Assembly: GCF_013407855.1 (NCBI RefSeq)
Contig: NZ_JACBZH010000001.1
Coordinates: 496,001-560,000 of the forward strand
DNA length: 64,000 nucleotides
Origin: Actinopolymorpha rutila
Lineage (GTDB): Bacteria > Actinomycetota > Actinomycetes > Propionibacteriales > Actinopolymorphaceae
Reading direction: 5' to 3'
Below the pieces are notes generated by a model that saw only the letters and a program-made list of their open reading frames with translations, was not told where the DNA came from and did no database searches. The number at the start of each line of letters is the position of its first letter. Position 1 is the stretch's first letter. This document shows, one piece after another, positions 7,685 through 14,300 of the stretch. A program made the position numbers and the translations under genes.

Positions 7685-8674
7685 ATGGCAAGGCGATTCC
7701 CGCTGTGGGTGACAGCTTCTGTGGTTGCGTTGACGGTGGGGTTCGGTGTGGCGGCACCGGCCCAGGCAGCTCACGCGGCTACGCGGCACGGTCCGCCGCG
7801 GCCGCCGGACACCTACGTCGTGTCCGAGGAGCCCGGTGTGGTGCCGGAGGGAATCGCCGTGCAGCGGGACGGTCGGATGTACGTGACGTCGGACGCCACC
7901 GGCGCGCTGTTCGCGGGCGACGTACGCGTGCCGTCGATGCGCCCGTTCGCCGTCGGCGCGGTCGACCGGCCGAGTTCGCGCGGCGTGCACACCGACGGGT
8001 CGGGGCGGGTGTGGTCGGTCGGCGCCGGCACCCTGACCGTGCACTCGCGTAACGGCAGGCTGCTGGCCACGCGCAGCGCACCCGACGGTCCGCTCGGAGC
8101 GGCCGACCTGAACGACCTGGCGATCACCGCCGACGCGGTGTACGTCACCGACTGGGCCAACCCGATCGTCTACCGCGCACAGCTCCGGCACGGCCGACCG
8201 GGCCCGCTGCAACCCTGGGTTGACATGCGTTCCGCGTTCCCGCAGTTCCCGGCGCAGTACTGGCTGCTGAACGGCATCGTGGCCGACGCGGCCGGTGACA
8301 CCGTGCTGGTGGCCTCGAACGGCACCGAGGCTGTCTGGCGGATCGACGTCGCCACCCGCACCGTCTCCCAGGTCGACCTGGGTGGGCACAGCTTCGGCGC
8401 CGACGGCATGGTGCTGGCCGGCCGGCGGCTGTACGCGGTGCTCAACTACGGCGCGCCGAACGGCGTCTACGTCGCCGATCTCGATCCCGAGCTGCGGGCG
8501 GGCACCGTCACCCACCAGATCCTGACCGACGCCGACGGGGAGGCGTTCGACCTGCCCACCACCCTCGCCCGCTACCGGTGCCGGCTGTACGTGGTGAACA
8601 GCCAGGGTGACCACCGGCCTGGCCAACCGCCCTACACGGTGAGCGCCGTCGCCGACCCCACGTGCGGTGAGTGA
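7685..8674 (+). CDS. Secreted beta-propeller protein, SMP-30/gluconolactonase-like
   Basis: 329 residues. A basic start (MARRF), a hydrophobic core and AQA-AHA near residue 30 form a Sec signal peptide, so the protein is exported. The rest shows propeller-blade repeats (EGIAVQRDGRMYVT, LNDLAITADAVYVTDW, NGIVADAAGDTVLVAS) like the SMP-30/gluconolactonase/NHL group. Such proteins hydrolyse lactones or bind metals, but no catalytic set can be assigned here. GGAG precedes ATG 7685 by 6 nt. Its last 8 bases overlap the next MarR gene, suggesting co-expression. Confidence 0.65.
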   Translation: MARRFPLWVTASVVALTVGFGVAAPAQAAHAATRHGPPRPPDTYVVSEEPGVVPEGIAVQRDGRMYVTSDATGALFAGDVRVPSMRPFAVGAVDRPSSRGVHTDGSGRVWSVGAGTLTVHSRNGRLLATRSAPDGPLGAADLNDLAITADAVYVTDWANPIVYRAQLRHGRPGPLQPWVDMRSAFPQFPAQYWLLNGIVADAAGDTVLVASNGTEAVWRIDVATRTVSQVDLGGHSFGADGMVLAGRRLYAVLNYGAPNGVYVADLDPELRAGTVTHQILTDADGEAFDLPTTLARYRCRLYVVNSQGDHRPGQPPYTVSAVADPTCGE

Positions 8675-9134
8675 GCGCCGGCCGAGGCGGCCACGCGTCC
8701 TGGACCAGCGCGGCGGCAACGTCGTCCTCGACCTGTTCGTTCTGCACCAGCACCTGGGCAGCCTGCTGGCGGCGGCGCTGGAGCCGACCGGTGTGACGCC
8801 TGCGCAGTACGCGGTGTACGGCCAGCTCGGGCAACGCGACCAGACGCCGAGTGAACTCGGCCGCACCCTCGGGCTGCCGTTGCCCACGTTGTCGGGCCAC
8901 CTCGCGGCGATGGACCGGCGCGGCGACATCGCCCGCACCCGCAGCGACCGCGACGGGCGTTCCCACGTCGTCGCCCTGACCGAGGCGGGCCGGGCGCGGC
9001 TGGAGGAGTGCCGGCCGAGGATGCGGCAGGCGGTGGCGGCGCTGAACGCTGAGCTCGGCGGCCGGGGCGCGGCCGAGGGAGTACGCGACGTGCTCGCCGG
9101 GCTGGACGACGCGATCCGGGCCGTCACGCCCTAG
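8667..9134 (+). CDS. MarR-family transcriptional regulator
   Basis: 155 residues with a MarR winged helix: TPSELGRTLGLPLPTLSGHLAAMDRRG at about 56-82 as recognition region and the D-R-D-G-R wing near 92. GTG at 8667 lies inside the end of the propeller gene (8-bp overlap), so it is probably in the same transcript. It is convergent with the VOC gene, 7 bp apart. Target and ligand unknown; the upstream secreted protein is the only coupled partner. Confidence 0.8.
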   Translation: MSERRPRRPRVLDQRGGNVVLDLFVLHQHLGSLLAAALEPTGVTPAQYAVYGQLGQRDQTPSELGRTLGLPLPTLSGHLAAMDRRGDIARTRSDRDGRSHVVALTEAGRARLEECRPRMRQAVAALNAELGGRGAAEGVRDVLAGLDDAIRAVTP

Positions 9135-9141
9135 GTCTGTC

Positions 9142-9597
9142 CTAGACAACGTCGAACTCGTTGCCCTCCGGGTCCTGCAGCAGGGCGGCGTAGTGCCCCA
9201 TGCCCGGCACATCCGTGATCCGAAGCACGCCGGCGCCGGCCTCGACCAGTCTTTCCACTGTGGAGGCGACCCGCTGCCTACGGACCGCCAACGGGACGTC
9301 GCGCCCGCCGCCGACCTTCAGGTCGAGGTGGATTCGGTTCTTGGTGGCCTTGGGTTCCGGTACCTGCTGGAACCACACCCGGGGCCCGAGCCCTGCGGGA
9401 TCGACGATCGACTCCGGGCTGTCGCCCGCACCAACAGGCAACTCCTCCTCCGGCACGCCCATAGCTGCCCAGTACTCCCGCCACGTGGCATGGCTCCCCG
9501 GTGGGGGTTCGGGAATGTATCCCAGAGCTTCGCTCCAGAACGCCACCAGCCTCCGCGGGTCGGCACAGTCGATCGTGAGTTGCAGCGTCAGCTCCAT
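9142..9597 (-). CDS. VOC-family glyoxalase-like protein
   Basis: 151 residues in two beta-alpha-beta-beta-beta halves, typical of vicinal oxygen chelate proteins. Signature pieces are LTIDCADPRRLVAFWSEALGY at the start, NRIHLDLKVG in the middle and LQDPEGNEFDVV at the end. This subgroup (glyoxalase-like, DUF1801-unrelated) is common in actinomycetes and includes resistance and isomerase-type proteins; metal ligands would be the D/H near residue 9, the H of RIHLD and the E of PEGNEF. No clear ribosome site stands before ATG 9597, so a start at an upstream in-frame Met is possible. Confidence 0.75.
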   Translation of the reverse strand: MELTLQLTIDCADPRRLVAFWSEALGYIPEPPPGSHATWREYWAAMGVPEEELPVGAGDSPESIVDPAGLGPRVWFQQVPEPKATKNRIHLDLKVGGGRDVPLAVRRQRVASTVERLVEAGAGVLRITDVPGMGHYAALLQDPEGNEFDVV

Positions 9598-9677
9598 GAC
9601 CAGAGCCTGACAGACGCGTCCGACATGCATGCTGGGCCTACCGCGCCGACGACAGCGACGCACCTTCGCAGAAGGTT

Positions 9678-10340
9678 CTAGCGCAGGACGCTGGTGATGC
9701 CGCCCCACAGGTGGGCGCGGAACGTCTCGTCCTCGTAGGCCACCGGCGCGTGCCCGAGCGAGGTGTACCACGCCTTCGCCCGGCCCACCTGCGTCCGCCA
9801 GCAGATCGGGTGGTCGGGGCCCATCCCGGACGAGCCGGCGTCGTAGTCGTCCTCGTTCACGGTCGCCAGGACGTCGACGGTTCCGCGCGGGTTGGTGTCG
9901 AAGGCGTACCACTCCTCGTGCCAGGACCACGGGGTGGGCAACGGCCTGGTGGAGGGGTCGTCGGTGCGTTCGACCTGGATCCGGGCGGTCTGCAACTCGC
10001 GAGGATGGGAGGTGAAGCGCGCGCCCACCAGCCGGTCGAACAACGGCCAGTCGCGTTCTGCGTCGGAGGCCACGTGGATCCCGGCGTACCCGCCGCCGCT
10101 CGCGGTGAACTCCTCGTACGCCTGCCGCTGGGCGGCGTCCAGCAGCCCGGTCCCGGACGTCTGCAGCCACACCACCGCGGCGTACCCGCTCAGGTTGGCC
10201 GACGTGAACGCGTCACCGGACTCGGTGTGGTCGAGGTCGACCGATGCGTCCGCGGCGAGGTTGCGCAACGCGGCGACGCCCGCCTCGATGGACTCGTGCC
10301 GGTAGCCGGCCGTACGCGAGAACACCAACAGCCTGGTCAT
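9678..10340 (-). CDS. ThuA-like trehalose-utilisation-family protein
   Basis: 220 residues covering one ThuA domain, a class I glutamine-amidotransferase-like fold. Hallmarks are LLVFSRTAGYRHESI at the N-terminus, the GGGYAGIHVASDAE segment near 88-101, and PICWRTQVGRAKAWYTSLGHAP near 172-193. ThuA proteins accompany sugar (trehalose, disaccharide) metabolism and often Gfo/Idh/MocA genes; the reaction is not established. TAGGGT lies 6 nt before ATG, so the mRNA is probably leaderless. It is divergent from the dehalogenase gene. Confidence 0.85.
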   Translation of the reverse strand: MTRLLVFSRTAGYRHESIEAGVAALRNLAADASVDLDHTESGDAFTSANLSGYAAVVWLQTSGTGLLDAAQRQAYEEFTASGGGYAGIHVASDAERDWPLFDRLVGARFTSHPRELQTARIQVERTDDPSTRPLPTPWSWHEEWYAFDTNPRGTVDVLATVNEDDYDAGSSGMGPDHPICWRTQVGRAKAWYTSLGHAPVAYEDETFRAHLWGGITSVLR

Positions 10341-10346
10341 GGCGCG

Positions 10347-10352
10347 ACCCTA
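10347..10352 (-). promoter_or_regulatory. -10 box of thuA-like gene (leaderless)
   Basis: On the minus strand TAGGGT is separated from the ATG by 6 nt, the spacing at which transcription starts at or next to the start codon. Confidence 0.5.
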
Positions 10353-10428
10353 CGGTCTGCGTGGCACCACCCGCCTCGCCGGCGTCACACTTCGGAACCT
10401 GGGTGGCCGGGTTGGCCAGGGCGGCCCC

Positions 10429-10434
10429 TAGGGT
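10429..10434 (+). promoter_or_regulatory. -10 box of the dehalogenase gene (leaderless)
   Basis: TAGGGT ends 7 nt before ATG 10442. It is the same hexamer as in the divergent ThuA-like promoter. No Shine-Dalgarno sequence is present, as expected for a leaderless message. Confidence 0.5.
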
Positions 10435-10441
10435 CTGGCCC

Positions 10442-11170
10442 ATGGCAGAGCTGGAGATCGACGCCCTCGTGTTCGACGTCCTCGGCACGCTCGTGGACGA
10501 GCCCGCCGGCATCCGCGCGGGTATCCATGAGCTGGCCCCCTCGCTGGAGGATTCCGGGCTCGAGCAGCTTCTGAGGTTGTGGCAGCAGCACATCGAGCGC
10601 GAGCAGGGCCGGGTGCTCGACGGGGACCGGGCCTACGTCACCACCGAGGTCCTCGATGGGGAGGCCGCCCGGCTGGTCGCCGACGCCGCCGGAGTCGACG
10701 ACCCGGCCGCGGTGGCGAGGCTGGCCCGGTCGGGCCGACGGCTTCCGCCGTGGCCCGACACCGTGACCGGGCTCGCCGAGATCGCCGAGCGGTTTCCGCT
10801 GATCGGGCTGTCCAGCGCGAGCCGCACCGCGCTGCTGGAACTCAACGCCCACGCCGGACTGCGCTGGCACCAGGCGCTGTCCGCCGAGGACGCCCGCACC
10901 TACAAGCCGGACCCGGCCGTCTACCGTTTGGCGGTCGACGTCTCCGGACGGCCGCCGGAGCGGTTGCTGATGGTCGCCGCGCACGCCTGGGATCTGCGCG
11001 GCGCGCAGCGCCTCGGCCTGCGCACCGCCTACGTTTCCCGGCCCGTCGGGGACCCGCCCTCGCAGTCGGACGAGTTCGACCTCCACGCCGACGACCTGGC
11101 CAGCCTGGTCCACCAACTCGACCGGCACCAGGGCACGCGAACCGGCCATGATTCGCAGGACAGACGCTAG
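10442..11170 (+). CDS. Haloacid dehalogenase, type II
   Basis: 242 residues of the HAD superfamily. Motif I FDVLGTLVDE gives nucleophile D12; motif II is GLSSAS; the conserved Lys lies in TYKPDP; and the segment VAAHAWDLRGAQRLGLRTAYV is diagnostic of the L-2-haloacid dehalogenase type II group. The enzyme would hydrolyse 2-haloalkanoates or a phosphate ester. The stop TAG (11168-11170) is part of the CTAG repeated on both sides of the insertion sequence, so the gene is full length despite the insertion. Confidence 0.85.
   Translation: MAELEIDALVFDVLGTLVDEPAGIRAGIHELAPSLEDSGLEQLLRLWQQHIEREQGRVLDGDRAYVTTEVLDGEAARLVADAAGVDDPAAVARLARSGRRLPPWPDTVTGLAEIAERFPLIGLSSASRTALLELNAHAGLRWHQALSAEDARTYKPDPAVYRLAVDVSGRPPERLLMVAAHAWDLRGAQRLGLRTAYVSRPVGDPPSQSDEFDLHADDLASLVHQLDRHQGTRTGHDSQDRR
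11167..11170. repeat. Left copy of the 4-bp target duplication (CTAG)
   Basis: CTAG directly precedes the left terminal repeat of the IS and recurs directly after the right one at 12850-12853. It contains the stop codon of the dehalogenase gene. Confidence 0.75.
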
Positions 11171-11214
11171 CCTCGGGATTTCACGTCGCGGGTGGTGTGT
11201 GCGGCGTGTAACGC

Positions 11215-11287
11215 ACGAAGTGCCTTCCATGCTCGGGAAACTTGGGATTGCGACGTCGCAAGTAGCACCGAGTGGAAGGCACTTCGT
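11215..11287 (+). repeat. Long foldback hairpin over the transposase ribosome site
   Basis: A perfect 15-bp inverted repeat (11215-11229 with 11273-11287), extended by CTCGG/CCGAG with a small bulge, encloses a perfect 14-bp palindrome (11248-11261). The right arm contains GGAAGG (11274-11279), the only ribosome-binding sequence before GTG 11290. A transcript entering from the upstream gene would fold and hide that site. Confidence 0.75.
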
Positions 11288-11289
11288 AG

Positions 11290-12702
11290 GTGAAGCGTAT
11301 CCCGGCTGTGGGTGTGGTGTTGGACTCGGCTCGTGAGTCGTTGGTGTCGAGTTCGGGTGGGCTGTTGCTGGCACAGACGGTGCGGGTGTCGGGGCTGGCG
11401 GATGCGTTGTCTGCGGCGCTGGCGCCGTGGCGTGGCCGGCGGGCGGTTCATGATCCGGGCAAGGTGATCTGTGATCTGGCGACCGCGGTCGCGTTGGGTG
11501 GGGACTGCCTTGCCGATCTGGGCGTGGTGCGGGCCCAGCCGGGGCTGTTCGGGCAGGTGGCCTCTGCCCCGACCGTCTCCCGGCTGATCGCCGCCCTGGC
11601 CGGTGACGTCGACGCGTCGCTGGCAGCGATCCGGACCGCGCACGCCGCCGCCCGGGACGCGGCCTGGGCGGCCCGGCGGCCGCTGCCCGGACGCGCGGGC
11701 TCTCGCGGTGGCGGGCAGGTGATCGTGGACATCGACTCCACCCTGGTCACCGCGCATTCGGACAAGGAACTGGCGGGGCCGACCTACAAGCGTGGGTTCG
11801 GGTTCGCGCCGATGTGCGCGTTCGTCGACCACGGCGAACACGGCACCGGGGAGACGCTGGCCCTGGCGTTGCGGCCGGGGCCGGCTTCCCCGCAAAACGT
11901 CGCCGATCACATCGATGCCCTGGATCTGGCGCTGGCCCAGCTCCCCGAGCACGAGCGGGCCCAGGTGCTGGTCCGCGCAGATTCTGGGGCGTGTTCGAAG
12001 AAGTTCCTGGGCCACGTCACCGATAAGGGTCTGGAGTACTCGATCGGCTACGCGGCTCACCCCACGGTCAAGGCCGCGGTCGAGGCGATCCCGGTCCAGG
12101 CGTGGCGGGCAGCCCTCGACGGCGACGGCGACCCCCGCGAGGGCGCCCAGGTCGCCGAACTCACCGCCTGGATGCCCACCCCGGTGCGATCTACCCGCCC
12201 GGGCCCACAGGAGTGGCCGGACGGTATGCGGGTGATCGCCCGCCGAGAACGCCCCCACCCCGGCGCCCAACTCCGGCTGACCGACATCGACGGGTGGCGC
12301 ATCACCTGCTTTGCCACCAACACCAAAGGTTCCGGCTGGACCTTGCCGGTGCTGGAGGTCCGCCACCGTCAACGCGCCCGCGCCGAGGACCGCATCCGCT
12401 GCCTCAAAGACACCGGTATGGCCAACCTGCCCTTCGCCGACTACGACCGCAACCAGATCTGGCTGGCAATCGTGGCCCTGGCCTCCGACCTGCTCACCTG
12501 GACCCAGACCCTGGCCTGGCCCGACCAGCCACCCAGCCAGCCGCAGGTGCGCCGCTGGGAACCCAAACGGATCCGGCTACGCATCCTGTCCGTGGCCGGG
12601 CGCATCATCGCCACCGGCCGGCGACAACTCCTGCGACTACCCCGCGACTGGCCCTGGAACCCGCTCATCGACACCGGCTGGGCCACCCTCAACACCACCT
12701 GA
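11290..12702 (+). CDS. IS1380-family transposase
   Basis: 470 residues, the usual size for the family. The DDE catalytic set can be read as D in VDIDSTL (about 152), D in RADSGAC (about 235) and E in RAEDRIR (about 362), followed by the conserved GMANLPF and a C-terminal basic region. The N-terminal part (1-130) carries the DNA-binding segment. GTG 11290 is preceded by GGAAGG at 10 nt, buried in the foldback stem. No frameshift or internal stop is present, so the element may be active. Codon use matches the host. Confidence 0.9.
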   Translation: MKRIPAVGVVLDSARESLVSSSGGLLLAQTVRVSGLADALSAALAPWRGRRAVHDPGKVICDLATAVALGGDCLADLGVVRAQPGLFGQVASAPTVSRLIAALAGDVDASLAAIRTAHAAARDAAWAARRPLPGRAGSRGGGQVIVDIDSTLVTAHSDKELAGPTYKRGFGFAPMCAFVDHGEHGTGETLALALRPGPASPQNVADHIDALDLALAQLPEHERAQVLVRADSGACSKKFLGHVTDKGLEYSIGYAAHPTVKAAVEAIPVQAWRAALDGDGDPREGAQVAELTAWMPTPVRSTRPGPQEWPDGMRVIARRERPHPGAQLRLTDIDGWRITCFATNTKGSGWTLPVLEVRHRQRARAEDRIRCLKDTGMANLPFADYDRNQIWLAIVALASDLLTWTQTLAWPDQPPSQPQVRRWEPKRIRLRILSVAGRIIATGRRQLLRLPRDWPWNPLIDTGWATLNTT

Positions 12703-12740
12703 GAACAGACCCCAATCCCTACCACCAGGACCAAGGAGAA

Positions 12741-12759
12741 CCGGCGACCACAGCGCCGG
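12741..12759 (+). terminator. Hairpin downstream of the transposase
   Basis: CCGGCG (12741-12746) pairs with CGCCGG (12754-12759) around a 7-nt loop, 38 nt after the transposase stop. There is no T run, so termination strength is uncertain. Confidence 0.3.
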
Positions 12760-12849
12760 AAACCACCCCTGCCCACCACCAGGCGAAGGACAGCACCCCG
12801 ACCGAAACCACGACCACACCTCGATGACCAGCCAGATGAAAGATCGAGG

Positions 12850-12853
12850 CTAG
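12850..12853. repeat. Right copy of the 4-bp target duplication (CTAG)
   Basis: The second CTAG abuts the right IS end. Read on the minus strand its first three bases give the TAG stop of the SDR gene. Confidence 0.75.
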
Positions 12854-13656
12854 GCGAAGCCGCCGTTGCTCATCAGGAGCTGGCCGTTGATCCACTGCCC
12901 GCGCGGTGAACACAGGAAGTCGACGAGGTTCGCGGTGTCCTGTGGTGTGCCGAGGCGGCCGAGCGGCGTCTGTCGGATGCCGCTCGCCCGGATCTCGTCG
13001 CTCATCCAGCCGGTGTCCACCGGGCCGGGATTGATCACGTTGGCACTGACGCCGAGCTGGGCGAACTCGCGGGCGGCGGCGAGCGTGATCCGGTCGAGCG
13101 CCCCCTTGCTCGCGCCGTAGGGCAGGTTGCCGACGTAGTGGTCGCTGGTCAGGCTGATGATCCGGCCGGTGCCGGGCTCGCCGGCGAAGCGCCGGCCGTA
13201 CTCGCGGATCAGCAGCCAGGTGGCGCGCGCGTTGACCGCGAAGTGCCGGTCGAAGCTCTCGACCGTGGTGTCGAGCAACCCGGAGTCGACCGACTCGCAG
13301 TGACACATCACCAGTGCGGTGACGCCGCCGAGTCGGCGTTCGGCCTCGTCGAACACCGCCGCCGGGGCGTCCGGGTCGGACAGGTCCGCCTCGATGGCCG
13401 CCGTGGCCGCGCCGTGCTCGGCGAGATCGTCGGCGATCGCCTGCGTCGCACCGTCCTCGACGCCCCAGGACATGCGCTGGTCGTAGGGCGTCCAGTAGGT
13501 GAACGCGATGTCCCAGCCCGAGTCGGCCAGTTGGCGGGCAATGCCCGCGCCGATTCCGACCGTCCGGCCGACGCCGGTGACCAGTGCCACCGGGCGGCCC
13601 GGACCGGACTCATCGGGTTCTGCGGACGCCTGGATCGTTCGTTCGTTGTGGCTCAT
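12850..13656 (-). CDS. Short-chain dehydrogenase/reductase
   Basis: 268 residues with the classical SDR layout: cofactor loop TGVGRTVGIGAG (about 27-38), D in EADLSDP, catalytic Ser in SLTSDHY and the Tyr-Lys pair in YGASKGAL, then NPGPVDTGW and a C-terminal GQLLMSNGG. The first 20 residues are an extra charged tail. Substrate cannot be deduced. The gene ends exactly at the IS; its stop codon comes from the duplicated CTAG, so before the insertion it overlapped the convergent dehalogenase stop by two bases. Confidence 0.85.
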   Translation of the reverse strand: MSHNERTIQASAEPDESGPGRPVALVTGVGRTVGIGAGIARQLADSGWDIAFTYWTPYDQRMSWGVEDGATQAIADDLAEHGAATAAIEADLSDPDAPAAVFDEAERRLGGVTALVMCHCESVDSGLLDTTVESFDRHFAVNARATWLLIREYGRRFAGEPGTGRIISLTSDHYVGNLPYGASKGALDRITLAAAREFAQLGVSANVINPGPVDTGWMSDEIRASGIRQTPLGRLGTPQDTANLVDFLCSPRGQWINGQLLMSNGGFA

Positions 13657-13757
13657 CGCGCAGGATTGTGCTGGACCGGTCGATGGCGGAGCAACCGCGT
13701 TTCGGCAGCAGCCGGTGAGGTCCGGCGGTCGCCGGCGATCGGTGATCTACGCCCAGC

Positions 13758-14165
13758 TCAGCTCCCGGCGATGTTGACCATCCACGGGGTGCCGAACCGG
13801 TCGGTGCACATGCCGAACTCGTCGCCCCACATCTGCTTCTCCAGCGGAATGGCCACCTGGCCTCCGTCGGACAGCTGCTGCCAGTAGCCGCGCAGGGTGT
13901 CGGTGTCGTCTCCGCTCAGGCTGACCGTCATGTTGTTGCCCGGCTGGTGCTCCATGCCCGGCGGGTTGTCCGCGCCCATGAGGGTGAAGCCGTTGTCGGC
14001 CTCCAGCATGGCGTGCATGATCTTGTCGGCGCCCGGCGCGTCCGGCGTACCGAACTCACCGAAGGTGTTCATGGCGAGGTTTCCCCCGAAGACGCGCTGG
14101 TAGAACTCCATGGCTTCCCGGGCGTTGCCGGGGAAGCTGATGTAGGGGTTGAGTCGAGAGGCCAT
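13758..14165 (-). CDS. PhnB-like VOC-family protein
   Basis: 135 residues starting MASRLNPYISFPGNAREAMEFYQRVFGG, the signature of the PhnB / 3-demethylubiquinone methyltransferase-like subgroup of VOC proteins, and ending DRFGTPWMVN. Function in this subgroup is unknown; many are linked to ECF-sigma/YCII modules such as the one at 52.1-53.8 kb. A strong AGGAGG stands 5 nt before ATG. It is codirectional with the SDR gene, 101 bp upstream of it. Confidence 0.8.
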   Translation of the reverse strand: MASRLNPYISFPGNAREAMEFYQRVFGGNLAMNTFGEFGTPDAPGADKIMHAMLEADNGFTLMGADNPPGMEHQPGNNMTVSLSGDDTDTLRGYWQQLSDGGQVAIPLEKQMWGDEFGMCTDRFGTPWMVNIAGS

Positions 14166-14184
14166 GGATCCTCCTTGATTCCGG

Positions 14185-14272
14185 CCTTCGTTGCGGTGTC
14201 AGCGGCGTGAGGCGTGAGCCCAGCCCTGTGGGACAGCATTCGCAGACTAGCGGGCGCCACCCCCAACGAAGG
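14185..14272. repeat. Distant 9-bp inverted repeat before the PhnB-like gene
   Basis: CCTTCGTTG (14185-14193) and CAACGAAGG (14264-14272) are exact inverted copies 70 bp apart. The hairpin at 14281-14297 again uses CGAAGG/CCTTCG. The arms could be paired operator half-sites, but chance cannot be excluded in GC-rich DNA. Confidence 0.3.
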
Positions 14273-14280
14273 TGAACCCG

Positions 14281-14297
14281 CGAAGGCGTCGCCTTCG
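14281..14297 (-). terminator. Hairpin after the GH3 gene
   Basis: CGAAGGC (14281-14287) and GCCTTCG (14291-14297) form a perfect 7-bp stem with a 3-nt loop, starting 3 nt after the GH3 stop codon on the minus strand. No T run follows, as is common in actinomycete terminators. Confidence 0.5.
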
Positions 14298-14300
14298 TCG

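Larger units (their letters stand above)
11171..12849 (+). mobile_element. IS1380-family insertion sequence, intact, 1679 bp
   Basis: The element is bounded by imperfect inverted repeats beginning CCTCG (11171-11189 and 12831-12849; 10 of the first 13 positions match) and by a 4-bp duplication CTAG on each side. It carries a single full-length transposase and a foldback structure before it. Size, single gene and 4-bp duplication agree with the IS1380 family. It lies between two convergent genes whose stop codons it leaves intact. Confidence 0.85.

Noticed and set aside
11168-12852. IS ends set at TAG...CTA, including the stop codons in the inverted repeat
   Set aside because: These ends leave no target duplication. 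Moving them inward by 3 bp gives a clean 4-bp CTAG duplication, so TAG belongs to the target.
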